Below are positions 44,452 to 56,068 of a stretch of 64,000 nt of DNA, one piece after another. The translations under genes and the position numbers were made by a program. The notes under the pieces are model-generated. The model saw only the letters and a program-made list of their open reading frames with translations, searched no databases and was not told the DNA's origin. Each line of letters opens with the position of its first letter. The first letter of the stretch is position 1. Origin of the DNA: Chaetomium olivaceum (Eukaryota; Ascomycota; Sordariomycetes; Sordariales; Chaetomiaceae); the NCBI GenBank assembly GCA_039881045.1, contig JAYWVB010000001.1:62001-126000 (forward strand). The letters run 5' to 3'.

Positions 44452-45469
44452 TCATTTCCCCTTGCGCACCCACGCCTCCAACACCTCCCTCGCATCCCGC
44501 ACCCCCTCATGCACCTTCCTCTGCGCCAGCTCCGCATGCACGCGCGCCATATACACGCCCTTCTCCACCCCCTCGCGCGCACGCAGATGCGCATCCGCGA
44601 CCGCAGGAACCTTCTTCTCATACTCCCACGCCAACGCCCCGACATTCCCCATGGTGACAGGCAGCACCGTCCACGCGGCCCCCAAGCCGATCGCCAGCGG
44701 CGCCGCGCCGCGCAGCAGCACGTTGCGGTTGCGCGCCACGATGCTGCCCGCCATGCCCGCGACCAGCACGTAGATGAGCCCCGGCATCAGGCGCTCGCCG
44801 CTCTCGCGCGGCGGCGCCAGCGACGCGATCGTCGACGTGAAGGACCGCTCGGCCGCGAACGCCCGCGCCATGGTCTCGTTGACGGCGTCCTCGGCCACGC
44901 AGGCTTGCGCGTAGACGAAGAGGCGGGCTTGCCGGATCTGGGCGGCGAGGCGGTCGGTCGGGGTCGGGGCGCGGGTGCGGATCACCGTGGTGGGGGTGGT
45001 GGTGGTGGTGTCGAAGGGGGATGCGGAGGGGAGGGGGGGGGTTGGGGTGGTGGCGACGGCGAGGGGTTCTTCGGAGGGTGAAGGGGGCGTCGGGGCCGGG
45101 ATGATGGCGCTGTTCTCTGCTGGGGGTCCTTGGCGGCGCGGGCTTGGTTAGGGCGAGGATGTCCGAGTCATCGTAGATGGGCTTCCGGAGCTGGAGGTTG
45201 TCGAGGCAAAGTTAGATCGTGTGATCGTGGGGAAGCTTGGGAAAAGAGGTATGTTCGGGCATACGTACATATTGGCGTTCGCTGGACGCTTCGGCGTGCG
45301 CAGTCCGGGGGTAGAAGGCGACGGTTCCTACCAGTGCGGCGGCCGTCAGCGGCGCAACGCGCTATATCGAGGGGAGTGCCGGTTAGTATTTGACATTCTG
45401 AGGTCATAAGAAGCAGAAGCCGGGGCTGAGATGTGCACATACCCGCTGCAGAAGCACTCGAGAAGCCAT
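44452..45469 (-). CDS. MICOS complex subunit Mic26/Mic27 (apolipoprotein O-like), one-base insertion
   Basis: Mic26/27 proteins are inner-membrane MICOS components that shape crista junctions. Exons 45469-45443, 45361-45269 and 45190-44452 are all in phase 0. Exon 1-2 encode a short presequence and hydrophobic segment (MASRVLLQR, then VAPLTAAALVGTVAFYP). Exon 3 opens with LRKPIYDD, a hallmark next to the start of the intermembrane-space part. A Pro/Thr-rich linker follows, then the apolipoprotein-O-like domain with two glycine-patterned membrane helices (LIYVLVAGMAGSIVARNRN, LRGAAPLAIGLGAAWTVLPV) and a charged C-terminal helix. At 45122-45126 a five-base G/C run is one base too long; shortening it joins PRTP to AENSAIIP and gives 285 residues. 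It is divergent from OCT1. Confidence 0.85.
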
Positions 45470-46083
45470 TTGGACCCCCAATTGAGATGTCTCTCTCAAG
45501 CTCTCAAGGATTCCAATAGTGGGTAGGCAGCAGCTCCCGGTTGGTGGTGGGCGAGGAGCTTGGATGCCAGGTCCGAGGTTGTTGAAGCGTGGGCAGGAAA
45601 CCAGGATTGGGAGTTGCAGGCGCACTTGCGGCTATTTCCGGGAACGGAGCTTTCTCACGTTCTGGAGATCCGGATGCGGGTTCCAATAGGAAATGCGGAA
45701 AATGAACTCACCAAAGCTTTTTAGGGTAGCTGTGGGGCCAGATGTCGGGCCTGGATAAGGATGCTCCGGGAACTCGGAATTTGCTCCCCTGTCAACTTTT
45801 TTAGTCGGAATTTATGAGCGAATCCCACTTTTGATTGACAATTGACTTGACTCTCGAGCAGCTGCTGCTTGTAGATTCGAACCGGCCACACAACAGACCG
45901 GTGCATACATACCTAGGTAGAGATCAACACCGGACCGGGGCCACAATCGAGGAGATCTCGACTTCCAAATAGGATCTCAATGCTGTATTCGGCTTCAGCA
46001 TATTGGTAGCGCCCGGCGCTGTGACCAACCTATTCCCGACTCCCGCGCTTCGTCCCCCCCCCCTCACCGACGCCTGGCCCGTC
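45470..46083. promoter_or_regulatory. Shared divergent promoter of Mic26/27 and OCT1
   Basis: 614 nt between start codons of two nuclear genes for mitochondrial proteins transcribed away from each other. The spacing allows a bidirectional promoter. I see no TATA box; specific factor sites are not claimed. Confidence 0.55.
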
Positions 46084-48486
46084 ATGATAAGAGCCGTGAC
46101 GCGGCCGAGGCAATGGCAACGATGGGTTTGCTCGAGCTGTCTATTACAGCGTGCATTGCCCCCCGCGGCTGCCCGGCAACAGCCCCGGTTCTTCACAACT
46201 TCGCAAAAGTCGAACAACTTCGGATACAACGAGACCATTGCCCCGGTTAGCCATGCGCCAATAACTCGCGAGGATGACTTCGTCTTGCGCTCCGTCTTCG
46301 ACTATCCCCAGTTCTGGCAGGACTTTAGCAGTGTTTCGGGCGGCCTCAGCGTCGGTCTCTTCCGAAACTCGTTCCTGAAAGAGCCCAGGGGGATTCTTAC
46401 CTTTGCCTATGTGAGCCTGAATAGGGCCCGGGCCGTCGTCGCCAAGGTGCTCGCCTCCAGCTCTGTCTCCGAGTACCGCCGCATCGTCCGGGACCTCGAC
46501 CGTCTGAGCGACATCCTGTGCCGCGTGCTCGACATGGCCGACTTCGTACGCGTAACCCACCCCGACCAGGAGATACAGCAGAATGCGAGCAAGGCCTGGG
46601 AGTCGGTGTACGAATATATGAACGAACTGAACACGATGACGGGTTTACATGACCAACTGGCCACGGCGATGGCCAACCCAGATGTCACGGCCGTCTGGAC
46701 AGAGGAGGAGAAGGCCGTGGCCGAGGTGCTGAAGCTGGACTTCACCAAGTCGGCTGTCAGCCTGCCCCAGAAATACCGCGATCGCTTTGTCAAGCTGTCG
46801 TCAGAAATCAGCGCAGTGGGGTCCGCTTTTGTTCAAGAGATGGCTCCAGAACAAGAAGCGGTCGTCCTCCCCAGCAGCGACCTCCGGGGCATGGATCCCA
46901 CCCAGGCGCGGGACCTGACACGGCGCGGCAAGGTCTACCTCCCCACGCTAAGCGGAGAAGCCGTCATGGCGTTGCGTACCGTGCACGACGCGGATGCGCG
47001 CAAGCATATTTTCTATGCCTCTCGCACCGCGTCCCGTCGATCCGTACAGATGCTCGAGTATCTGATGAAGCTGCGAGCCGAGCTGGCCACTCTCTCCGGC
47101 TTTGAGAGCTACGGCCACCTGGCCCTCAGCGACCGCATGATGGCGAGGAGGCCAGAAGCCGTGGATAAATTCCTCCGTGCCTTGGTTGAGAGCAATAGGC
47201 CCAAGGCGATGCAAGAAATGGCCGAGCTCTTGGCCGAGAAAAAGAAAGCGTACCCACAAACGAATAGCCTTGACCCCTGGGACAAGGACTACTACTCAGA
47301 TCTCGTCCGTCGGCCATTGCGGCTGGCCGGGCGCCAAGGCGACCTCTTATCGCCGTACTTCTCGCTCGGTGTTGTCATGCAGGGCCTCTCTAGGCTGTTC
47401 ATGGAGCTGTACGGCATCAGACTCGTCCCGAGGCAGCCCTTAGTCGGAGAGACATGGCACCCCGACGTGCGCCGCCTCGACGTGGTATCAGACACAGACG
47501 GCCACGTCGCTGTTTTGTACTGCGACCTCTTCACCCGTGCCGACAAGTCCCCGAATCCCGCTCATTTCACTCTCCGGTGCTCGCGCGAGATCTTCCACTC
47601 GGAAATGGCCGAGGTCTGGGAACAAACCAGACAAAGCAACCAGAGATCTCTGTTCGGAAGTCCCGAGCTTGCGGCCACAGACGGCATGACCTTTTCGAGA
47701 CACGGCAAAAGCATCAAACAACTCCCGACTATCGCCCTGGTCTGCGACTTCCCACAGCCATCCAGGCAGGGGGACCAACCGGCCCTCCTGAGCTTCTTCC
47801 AGCTCGAGACGCTGTTCCACGAGATGGGCCACGCGATCCACTCGGTGCTGGCGCGCACATCGTTCCAGACCGTCTCGGGCACGCGGTGCGCGACCGACCT
47901 CGCCGAGCTGCCGTCGACGCTGATGGAGTTCTTCGCCGCCGACGCGGCCGTGCTCAGCCAATTTGCGCGCCACCACGAGACCAACGAGCCGCTTCCCTAC
48001 CGCATGGTCGCGCAAAAGGCCCGCCAGGCCCGCCGCTTCGAGGCCCTCGACACCGAGAACCAGATCGTCATGGCCATGCTCGATCAAGCCCTGCACTCCC
48101 CGCGCGCCGCCCAGCCGGACTTCGACCCGACCGCCATCTTCCACGACCTGCAGCGCGCCCACAGCTGCGCCCCGCCCGACCCGCCGGGCACCAGCTGGCC
48201 CGGGTTTTTTGGGCACCTGTCCGGGTACGGCAGCGCCTACTACAGCTACCTGTTCGACCGGGTGCTGGCCCAGCGCGTGTGGGACGTGGTGTTTAAAGGG
48301 GGGGAGCACCGCGGCGCGCTCAAGCGCGAGCATGGCGAGCGGCTCAAGGAGAGCCTGCTCAAGTGGGGCGGTGGGCGAGATCCCTGGAAGTGCATGGCCG
48401 AGGTGCTGGGTGATGATAGGTTGGCGGATGGCGGGGAGGAGGCCATGGCGCTGGTGGGGAGCTGGGGGTCGACGAAGCAGAGGTGA
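46084..48486 (+). CDS. oct1: Mitochondrial intermediate peptidase OCT1 (M3 metallopeptidase)
   Basis: Oct1 removes an octapeptide from the N-terminus of many imported matrix proteins after the main processing peptidase has acted. Intronless, 800 residues from ATG at 46084; the in-frame codons before it lack an ATG. The N-terminus is an Arg-rich presequence (MIRAVTRPRQWQRWVCSS). The zinc site HEMGH is at residues 579-583, in the context LETLFHEMGHAIHSVLART. The M3-family third ligand Glu lies in the downstream segment DLAELPSTLMEFFAAD near residue 615. The C-terminal GFFGHLSGYGSAYYSYLFDR segment carries the His/Tyr substrate-binding residues typical of the thimet family. Length matches fungal OCT1 (about 770-800). 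No frame defect, in contrast to several neighbours. Confidence 0.95.
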   Translation: MIRAVTRPRQWQRWVCSSCLLQRALPPAAARQQPRFFTTSQKSNNFGYNETIAPVSHAPITREDDFVLRSVFDYPQFWQDFSSVSGGLSVGLFRNSFLKEPRGILTFAYVSLNRARAVVAKVLASSSVSEYRRIVRDLDRLSDILCRVLDMADFVRVTHPDQEIQQNASKAWESVYEYMNELNTMTGLHDQLATAMANPDVTAVWTEEEKAVAEVLKLDFTKSAVSLPQKYRDRFVKLSSEISAVGSAFVQEMAPEQEAVVLPSSDLRGMDPTQARDLTRRGKVYLPTLSGEAVMALRTVHDADARKHIFYASRTASRRSVQMLEYLMKLRAELATLSGFESYGHLALSDRMMARRPEAVDKFLRALVESNRPKAMQEMAELLAEKKKAYPQTNSLDPWDKDYYSDLVRRPLRLAGRQGDLLSPYFSLGVVMQGLSRLFMELYGIRLVPRQPLVGETWHPDVRRLDVVSDTDGHVAVLYCDLFTRADKSPNPAHFTLRCSREIFHSEMAEVWEQTRQSNQRSLFGSPELAATDGMTFSRHGKSIKQLPTIALVCDFPQPSRQGDQPALLSFFQLETLFHEMGHAIHSVLARTSFQTVSGTRCATDLAELPSTLMEFFAADAAVLSQFARHHETNEPLPYRMVAQKARQARRFEALDTENQIVMAMLDQALHSPRAAQPDFDPTAIFHDLQRAHSCAPPDPPGTSWPGFFGHLSGYGSAYYSYLFDRVLAQRVWDVVFKGGEHRGALKREHGERLKESLLKWGGGRDPWKCMAEVLGDDRLADGGEEAMALVGSWGSTKQR

Positions 48487-49229
48487 CGGGGTGGTTGTTT
48501 GGGAAGGGGACGGGAGGGATGTATGTATATGTAAGTTTGTGGATGTAGAAAGACTAGATAATGCTGGATGATATACGATATATACATGATGACATTTTCT
48601 ACTCTTAAGAAACGCACAGGGCGGCACATAGACGTTTAGTTAGTTACTGCCAACCCAAACAGCACAGGGTGTTAGGAAGGGAGCACTAGACATGAGACCA
48701 CGAAGAATTGACTAGTGCCTGTTGAGTCTCCATGTCTATGAGGATAAGATGGAAAGTACAGCCGTTGAGACTAGCTTGAAGATATAGGCGTCAGCGTGGT
48801 CGGCTAGTTACAACCGTGGCATTGAGTTTGCTGAAACAAACTTGATAAGAGTAACACGTCCCAAACGGGCTGATATCTCCGAGCAATAGCTGAAAGGGAT
48901 TTAGCAAACGCCATGTTTGATACCGCAAGTTCCAGAACATGAGTAGCGCTGACAGGGGTTGCATTATTGGTGGGTCAATAACTAATCTGCAATATTACTT
49001 CTTTCAGCCCTGTACATTTCTCACACGCGACTCAAAAGATCTCGACCACCTCCCTCAGCCTTATCGTTGTTTTCACCTCAACCTCATCCCACCACTGTCC
49101 TTACTTTTCCCAACGCCCGCCGTGCCGTAACGCGTCACAAACCGCTCATTCCACCACCTCACCCCTCTCTATCCCTTTTCCAACCCTCACTTACACAATT
49201 ACCCCCCCCCCCCCAACAACAACAAGAAA
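48487..49229. other. Intergenic region between OCT1 and the WSC gene
   Basis: 743 nt with the OCT1 3' UTR and the WSC gene promoter. A C-run at about 49202-49214 lies shortly before the WSC start codon, and the leader is C/A-rich. Nothing else recognised. Confidence 0.5.
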
Positions 49230-49633
49230 ATGCACCCCCCAACCCCCCTCCTCCTCCTCCTCCTCCCCCTCGCCGCTACCGCAACGGCAACGGCAACGGC
49301 AACGGCATCCTCACCCCTCCTCAGCCCGCGCTCCTCCGCCGCCGCCACCCCGCAAATCGTCACCCCCCCCTCCTCGGCGGGGTACACCTACCACGGCTGC
49401 TACAACGAGACGACGGGCCTGCCCGACACGGCCGGGGCGCGCGCCCTGAGCGGCGGCACCAACCTCGTGCGCGCGGGCGAGATGACGGTCGAGATGTGCT
49501 GGGACTTTTGCCGGACCGGCGCCGGCGACGCGAGTGGCGGGAAGGGGGGCCGGTTCTTGTTCGCCGGGGTGGAGTATGCGAGGTATGTTCTTTCTTTTTT
49601 TTTTATTATTCTTTTTTTTTCATTATATTTTGG

Positions 49634-49664
<31 letters not shown>

Positions 49665-50145
49665 CGTGTGATGGAGGTTTGGTGTTGGTTGGCTGGTTGG
49701 CTGGGTTGGGCATTGCGGTTTGGGTGAGATGGCGAGATGGAGAGATGGTGGGCTGGTATGAAGAGAGGTTATCTTGAGAGAGAGGGAACTCGCGAGGGGG
49801 GTTTGCTAGGAGATGAGAGGAATAAGCTGTCTCATGGTTGAGTGATAACCAAGCGGAAAAGCGACACGGGCTAACCCACCACAGAGAATGCTGGTGCGCC
49901 CAGACACTCTCCAGCCTGTCCGAAAAGGTCCCGGACAGTGAATGCAACCTGCCCTGCGAGGGCAACACGACGCAAGCCTGTGGCGGCAACCTCAAGTTGA
50001 CGGTAAGTCTACCCCTGAACTCACAGTCATAACACGCTGCTGAACTGAACGATCACAGGTTTACATGGCTGCCGCTGCCACAGCGCGCGTGACCTGGGCT
50101 GTGGGCCTGGTGGCCGTCGGCGCGGCATCTCTGATGCTCATATAA
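49230..50145 (+). CDS. Small secreted/anchored WSC-domain protein
   Basis: WSC domains are carbohydrate-binding modules found in cell-wall stress sensors and secreted fungal proteins. Exons 49230-49582, 49885-50002 and 50059-50145 join in phase to 185 residues. The first intron is unusually long (302 nt) and carries T-runs and a (GTT)n tract. Residues 1-25 form a Leu/Ala-rich signal peptide. The WSC domain spans about 48-155: YTYHGCYNET, MTVEMCWDFC, GVEYARECWCAQTL, CNLPCEGNTTQACGGNLKLTVY. A short hydrophobic tail (TWAVGLVAVGAASLMLI) ends the protein, which fits GPI attachment or a tail anchor. It lacks the long Ser/Thr stalk and cytoplasmic tail of Wsc1-type sensors, so a sensor role is doubtful. 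Ligand unknown. Confidence 0.85.
49280..49308 (+). repeat. (ACGGCA)n repeat in the signal-peptide region of the WSC gene
   Basis: Four to five tandem ACGGCA units encode Thr-Ala repeats just after the hydrophobic core of the signal peptide. It is in frame and tolerated. Confidence 0.75.
49632..49665 (+). repeat. (GTT)n microsatellite in WSC intron 1
   Basis: About ten GTT units inside the 302-nt first intron. With the T-runs before it, this explains the unusual intron length. Confidence 0.8.
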
Positions 50146-50319
50146 CCAGCGGATGTGGTGTGTGGCAGAAGTGTTCTGATACTGTTCGATATTCGGCGAG
50201 GTTTTCTGGCGTAGATACCCTTCAATAAACTTCTTGTATCCATCTTCATTACTGCTCATAACTACCCCAATGCAGCCTCACCCAGCACTGAAAACCAACC
50301 ACCCAACTACCTACCTACC

Positions 50320-53300
50320 CTATCCAAAATCCATAACCCCCAACCCGCGTTCCCCCATCGCACCTTGAACAGCGCTCTTAACCGCCCCGACTGCCTCCCT
50401 CCAACTCTCCTTCCCCACCCCCTCCGCCCCCTCCTCAACAAGCCAGTCAAGCCACCTAACCAACACCCTCGCCTTCTCCATATCCCTCTCCTCCGCCACC
50501 ACCCTCGCCACATAGCGCTCAAACACCTCCACATCCGCCCGGTGCGGGCCCTCGTCCCTCGTCTCCTCATACCACACCCCCACCATCTCCTTCACCTCCT
50601 TGAGCGACGTCAGCCCCGACCGCGCAAACGCCACCCGCGGCGGTTTCGCAGGGAACTTGAGCCGCGTCTGGCCACTCCGGGGACCATCACCGCTGCCCCC
50701 AGCATCACCCCGGCGAGCAGGCGCATGATACACCAACCCCAGCCCCGTCCCCGTCCCTGCTCCCACTCCCACTCCCACTCCCACTCCTCCTAACCCTCCC
50801 CCGCGCGCCATCCGCCGCCGGCGATGGTCCTCCACCACCTCGCGGCGCACATCCTCAGGCAGCTCCGCCAAAAACTCCGGATCCAGCTCCCCATCCAGCT
50901 CACCCCGCTGCCCATCAGCCGCAGCAGCAGCGACGGGCGGCGCCAGATTCGTCTGCAGCAACCTCGCCTCGGCATCCTGCTGGCGCTCGCGCTCTCGCGC
51001 ACGGCCGAACAACGACCTAATCCCCCCACCGGCGCCGCCGCGTTTGGTGGGTGTCGACCGTTCCTGCGGCCGGTGGATGACCCTGTCCTTGCGCGGGGAC
51101 TGGGGGAGGCGGGTCTGCGCGCCACCGGCGGGGGGCTGGCGCGGTTTCTGCTTCTTGTTGCGTGTGTGCTGCGCCGTACGAGGCGAGGACCTCGGCTTGC
51201 ATGTCCTCGGGGAGGGCGTCAAAGACCTCGCGGTCGATGTCCGAGGGGATGTCGTCGGTGAGGGCGGGGCTGTGGGAGCGGGAGTTGAGGGGGTGGGGGG
51301 ATGCTGAGCGGGATGTTTCACGGGATGGGGATGGGACTGGGACGCGGGATGGTGGTGGTGGTGGTTGTGGGCGTTTGGTTTGCTGCTGCATCAGTTTAGT
51401 GCGGATATCGGGGGGTAGCTCGGCCAGGACGGTGGGATCGACGTTGGAGGGGATGATGAATTGCGTGCCGGCCAGGTTGAGCGGCGAGTTGGCTTTCTCG
51501 TCGGCGGCGTTAGCCCTGACGAGAGCTAGCGCTGGGTGGACTTTGGGTTTTCGGGGTGTCAAGGGGTCGTCGGCGATGGGGTCCTCCTCGACCTCCCGCC
51601 CAGAGAGACGGCGATTCGGTTTCCCCGTGCCGTCATCGTCTTGAACTGGCTCCGTCTTGGGTTTCTTTGCGGAAGGGGCTGCGACGCCGAAGTTGAGTTT
51701 CTTCTGGCTTCCCTCAGGGGCACTTGATGGCTTGATGGGTTCCAGCTTGGTCATCTGCACGCCCAAACCCCTGAGATCACCGGGGCTGAACCTGTAGGAG
51801 CGGAGGATTGCGACCGACTCCTTCGCGATGACACCGCTGTCATTCGTGGCCACGCCGAAAGTGACGCTCTTGGTGAACGTGTCACATTTACCGTGCCCGA
51901 GGTGTTTGGCTGGGTCTAGGGGCGCATCGAGGGCGCGTCTCATGATTTTCATGGTCAGGTTCTTCCCCTTGACACCTTCGTTCAGAAGCCGGCGCTCAAG
52001 CTCCTTACACAAGTTGTGGACGAACTCTTCGGCTTCCGCCTGGTTCACAAACCGGATCCCCCAATTCACATCGGCCGATACTGACTTGCGGATGGGCTGC
52101 TCTCCAACCTCTACGCGGTCGATGCCGCGGGCATATTCCCACAGCTTCTCGCCCGTCTTGGGACCGAGGACAGACACAAGGCGTTCCTTGGATGTCTGGC
52201 GTAAATCGCTTACAAACTTGACGTTAATCTCTTCAAGCTTTCCGCCAATGCTGTAGGCTACGCCAGGAAGATCCTCGACTTTAAGGGGGCTGAGAATATC
52301 CAAAACCTCCTCCGGCCGGATCTGATACTGGCCGGCAGGCTTCGCCTTTCTCAGGGCGATCTTGGCGAGCAGTATGTTGCCGCCGATTCCAACCGAAACA
52401 TGACAGCCTGTCTTCTTTTTGATCTCTGCCCGGAGATTGGTCGCAATCTCATCGGCCTTCTCTTGCTCCCTCCAGACGCTGCCTTCACTGACGCCTACCC
52501 CCTTAGAACCTGCGGCAGAGAGTATGATATCGGTAATGTCGACAAGAGCCTCGTCGATACTGACGCTCTGGACAACACCTCCGACGCCGAGAATGGCATC
52601 ATAGAACAGCCGGCTTGCTTCCTCGTACGCCGGGAAATCGTATGGCACTACCTTGATATCCGGGCAGAGCTCCTGAGCACGCTTCATCCACATGCCGTTT
52701 TTGACGCCGAACTTTCGGGCGGGGTAGTTGCAAGAGGCGATCTCGGATCCGCTGCCGGTGCTGTGAGCGACCACTGCCGGCTTGTCGCGATGGTCGGGGG
52801 CATGCTGGTTGAGGGAGACGGCGCAGAAGAAGCTGTCAAAGTCGACATGCATGATATATCGACGGGAGCCGGTTTTACGCCTGGCTGGTTTTGTCGCCTG
52901 ACCCTTCTCCGCAGTCATACTCATCAGGCGTGATTTTAATTGAGCTTTCCAGGCAGACAGATGGTGCAGCCGGCTCTCAGAATAGTACTGCTTCAAGAAG
53001 TCAGGATTCGCGGTAGATGACTTTCGGATCTTGGGATCCTGGAGAAGCAGGGCGTTGTGCTCTTCCGAAGTCATCGGTTTCTCTGGAGTTCGTTGCCGTG
53101 GCGTCATATTCGGTGCATTATCGGGCTCAAGACGCGTGGACTCCTCGGTTTCCTCCTTCGGATATGGCGGCTGCTTATTCGGGGTTGGGACATTGGGCTG
53201 GGGCTCTGTCTTGAAGGCTTCGGCCTCCAAAAGCATGTCCACATCTATGTCGTCGAAGTCGTCGATGGTCTCGAGGGCGGCCGTGGTAGGCTTCCTTGCA

Positions 53301-53995
53301 GATGCAGGCTGAAACGGGCTGCTAGAGCCTTGGGGCGGCTGGCGGTCTACCGGTTTTGAAAACTGGCTCGTGTAGAAGCTGTCCTGAGTTTGCTCACGGT
53401 AGCCCAAAGGGGACTGCTGGGTCGCTTGACTGAGCATCTTCCCTTGGCCAAATTTGATGGTCTTCTGTCTCGGACCATCGTCGATGACGCGGTAGTCCGA
53501 CCAGGGAAGGAGTTTCCCAGCCTTGATGGAGTCCATCACCCAGGCGGGCTTGACGACGCGATAGTTGGCGAAGTCGACCTTCTTTTTGGGTGGCATAGCC
53601 GAGGCGATGATATGGGTAGCCATGGTCTTGCCGTCCAAGTACTGCAGAAAGGCAGCGCCATGCTGGACCAGCTCTTTATGAAGGCTGCTCAGGGGTCAGC
53701 ACCGACTCAACGGGTGTGCGAGAACATAGCTAGGAATCCTATCTTACACCTGGAGCGGAGGTTGGGTATAACCGGTGACATGGGCCACGATACCCTTGAA
53801 GATTTGGGGTTTATCTCCACTGGCTGCGCGCAGTTCGACATCGAGGTTTTGCAGTTTCAGTTTCTTCCTCCTGAAATAATCGCCAAATCCCCCAAACTCG
53901 CTCTCTTCGTACTCCTCGCCATCCTCACCGTTGAACTCATGGCCAGCGATGCGTTTCCGCACAACCTCCGAGTTCTTTTCCAAACGGCTGCCCAT
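50320..53995 (-). CDS. rev1: DNA repair protein REV1 (Y-family deoxycytidyl transferase), one frame slip near the C-terminus
   Basis: Rev1 inserts dCMP opposite lesions and scaffolds translesion synthesis with Pol zeta. Exon 1 (53995-53748) and exon 2 (53684-50320) are joined by a 63-nt intron inside the BRCT domain (FKGIVAHVTGYTQPPLQV | LHKELVQHGAAFLQYLDGKT). The polymerase core starts with IMHVDFDSFFCAVSL near residue 360 and has the catalytic SIDEALVDI near 456-462. A Y-family little-finger region follows. Two ubiquitin-binding motifs (IDREVFDALPEDMQAEVLA near 900; LDPEFLAELPEDVRREVV near 1017) and the Rev1 C-terminal four-helix domain (LKEVKEMVGVWYEE ... RVLVRWLDWLVEEG) complete the family layout. 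A one-base excess (or two-base loss) near 51161-51169, in a (GT)n-like run, separates the two ubiquitin-binding motifs into different frames. Corrected length is 1203 residues. Confidence 0.9.
50757..50790 (-). repeat. (CTCCCA)n repeat coding Gly-Val in REV1
   Basis: About five tandem hexamers encode a GVGVGVGVG stretch between the second ubiquitin-binding motif and the C-terminal domain of REV1. Confidence 0.75.
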
Positions 53996-54459
53996 AGAAC
54001 GCGACTGAGAAATGCAATAGCGAAAACGACGATGACATCATCGGGCAAATGTGTGAATTAAATAAATAAATAACTCTTGGGATTTGGTGTTTCACGCCTT
54101 CATTTAAGAAAGGAGGGACCGGAAGGAGTCGATGTGGAAAACATGGCATGGATGGATGGCGTTGTGAGAGTTGCCATATTTCTCCAAAAAAAGAAGCCCT
54201 GTGTTGCCTAAGTGAGCATTTGACGCCTTTTGGTGGCAACTCGTGGCATGCGATTTACATCCGAACGTGTCCGGGAAGCGCGCCCTGTGCTCGGCAATTT
54301 GTCTTTTGGCGACGCGCAATCACATGACGCCAGTTGAATAACACCCGTGGACGGCTTCAGTCGAAAGGGGTTAGGGTTATTGGCGCAACTAACTTGTAGA
54401 CCTTCTTCCAGGTCCGTACTCAACTCTCTCTCAATCCTCTCCCACCCACCGTCGCAATC
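53996..54459. promoter_or_regulatory. Shared divergent promoter of REV1 and the RED/Smu2-like gene
   Basis: 464 nt between diverging start codons. An (AATA)n-like run lies at 54058-54072. No specific sites recognised. Confidence 0.5.
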
Positions 54460-56068
54460 ATGAACAACGAACAATTCCGCAGGCTCCTGCTGGCCAACGC
54501 GGCCAAATCAAAAACCGACAAGAATGGTCCTTCCCCGACTACCGACCGTCCATCCTCGAGCACGCCCGCCGCGCTCGGATCGAGGCTCAAATCGAGCATT
54601 CCCATGACGCCCCGCTCCGTCGCCGGCGCTCGCGTAGACTTTGCGAAGCAGCTCGCAGAACGAAATCAAGGCCCGGAAAAGTCGCAGAAAAAGTTCAGGT
54701 CTTTTGCGCCCAAGGGTAGCAGGTTCGCCGAGGGATACGTCGACCGCTCCAGGACAAGGGAAGAGGAGGAGGACGAACGGGCCGAGAGGCTCAAGGCTTT
54801 GGAAGAGTCGCTCAAGAAGGAGGAGATTGACCGCGAGACGTACGACCGGCTACGGAACGAGATAGCGGGTGGCGACCTGTCGAGCACGCATCTGGTGAAG
54901 GGGCTGGATTTCAAGCTGCTCGAGAGGATACGAAGGGGAGAGGATGTTTACGGCGAAAAAGATAAGTCGTCTCAAGCGGAGAAGGGGGATGGCGAAGAGG
55001 AGGAAGCACAAGACCAGACAGAGGAAGACCCGGACGACTTTCTAGAGCAATTGGAGACAACCGAAGTCAAGGCGGTTGAGAAGGAGAAAGTACAAAAGAA
55101 GGGCCAGTTTGCCACCACCACGCTCAACCCGGGGCAAAAGAGGTCGCGGAATCAAATATTGGCCGAGATGAAGGCGGCGAGAGCGGCGGCGGCGAAAGCG
55201 AAGGAGGAATCGAGCTTGGGGTCCAAGTTCAAGAGGATTGGGGAAAAGAAGACGCCCGGGACCAGGATAGAGAAGGACAGCAGGGGCCGCGAGGTCATGA
55301 TCATTGTAGACGAAGACGGGCACGAAAGGCGGAAGGTCAGGAAAGTGGATCCCAAGGCGGAGGAGGAACTGGAGAAGGAGCGGGAGCTTCTGGCCTCAAG
55401 CGAGGTGCTCGGCATGGAAGTGCCCGAGTTCTATAGGAAACAACTGGAGGCGCAGCAGGCGGAGGAGGACGGCAAGGAGATAAGCATTTTCGACGACGTC
55501 GGTTCCGACTACGACCCATTAGCTGGTTTAGAGGAATCGGACCGGTCTTCAGATGAAGAGGGTGAAACCAAGGACGAAACGGAAGCGAAAGCATCAACAG
55601 AGATGCCCCCACCACCAAAACCCAACGCTCCAGCGGCGAGGAACTACTTCAAAGACTCCAAAACGGCGCTCACGTCGGAAGACAAGTACAAAACGCCATC
55701 CCTCGATGATCCGACCTTTATGGCGGCCCTCAAGAAGGCAAAGGCGGCCAGCGCTATGGAGAAGTCGGAAGAGGAGAAGAAAGCTGCCGAGAGGGAGGAA
55801 CGTCTGAGGAAAAAAACTACTCGAGTCCCACCGCGATGATGAGGACATGGACCTGGGCTTTGGCTCGAGCCGAGTGGAGGACGAGGCGGACGCGGACGAG
55901 ACCAAAGTCAAGTTGTCTACTTGGGGTGGGGATGACGATGAAGAAGGAGGCGGCGGCGGCGGTGGTGGTAAGTCGCAGAGGAAGAGAGGTGGGAAGAAGA
56001 GGAAAGGGGATAAGAACAACTTTGAGGATGTCATGAAGGTGATGCAGAGGCAGAAGGGGGGTAGTTGA
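54460..56068 (+). CDS. RED (IK)/Smu2-like spliceosome component, one-base insertion in an A-run
   Basis: RED/IK (Smu2) joins the spliceosomal B complex with Smu1. The protein opens with MNNEQFRRLLLANAAKSK, matching the family's N-terminal helix, and contains the family's best-conserved block THLVKGLDFKLLERIRRGED near residues 145-165. Long charged coiled-coil stretches and acidic runs follow, as usual in this family. At 55810-55816 a run of seven A ends the frame prematurely (RKKTTRVPPR, stop). Six A would continue into RDDEDMDLGFGSSRVEDEAD and a lysine-rich end with a Gly8 tract, stop at 56066-56068, 535 residues. The downstream part is clearly coding and acidic like its upstream neighbour, so the break is probably an artefact. 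No introns. Confidence 0.85.

Noticed and set aside
47488..48627. 379-codon minus-strand open frame across OCT1
   Set aside because: Antisense to the catalytic region of OCT1; no independent evidence.
55847..56068. Separate small acidic gene after the RED-like gene
   Set aside because: It continues the preceding coding sequence once one A in a seven-A run is removed; no independent start context.
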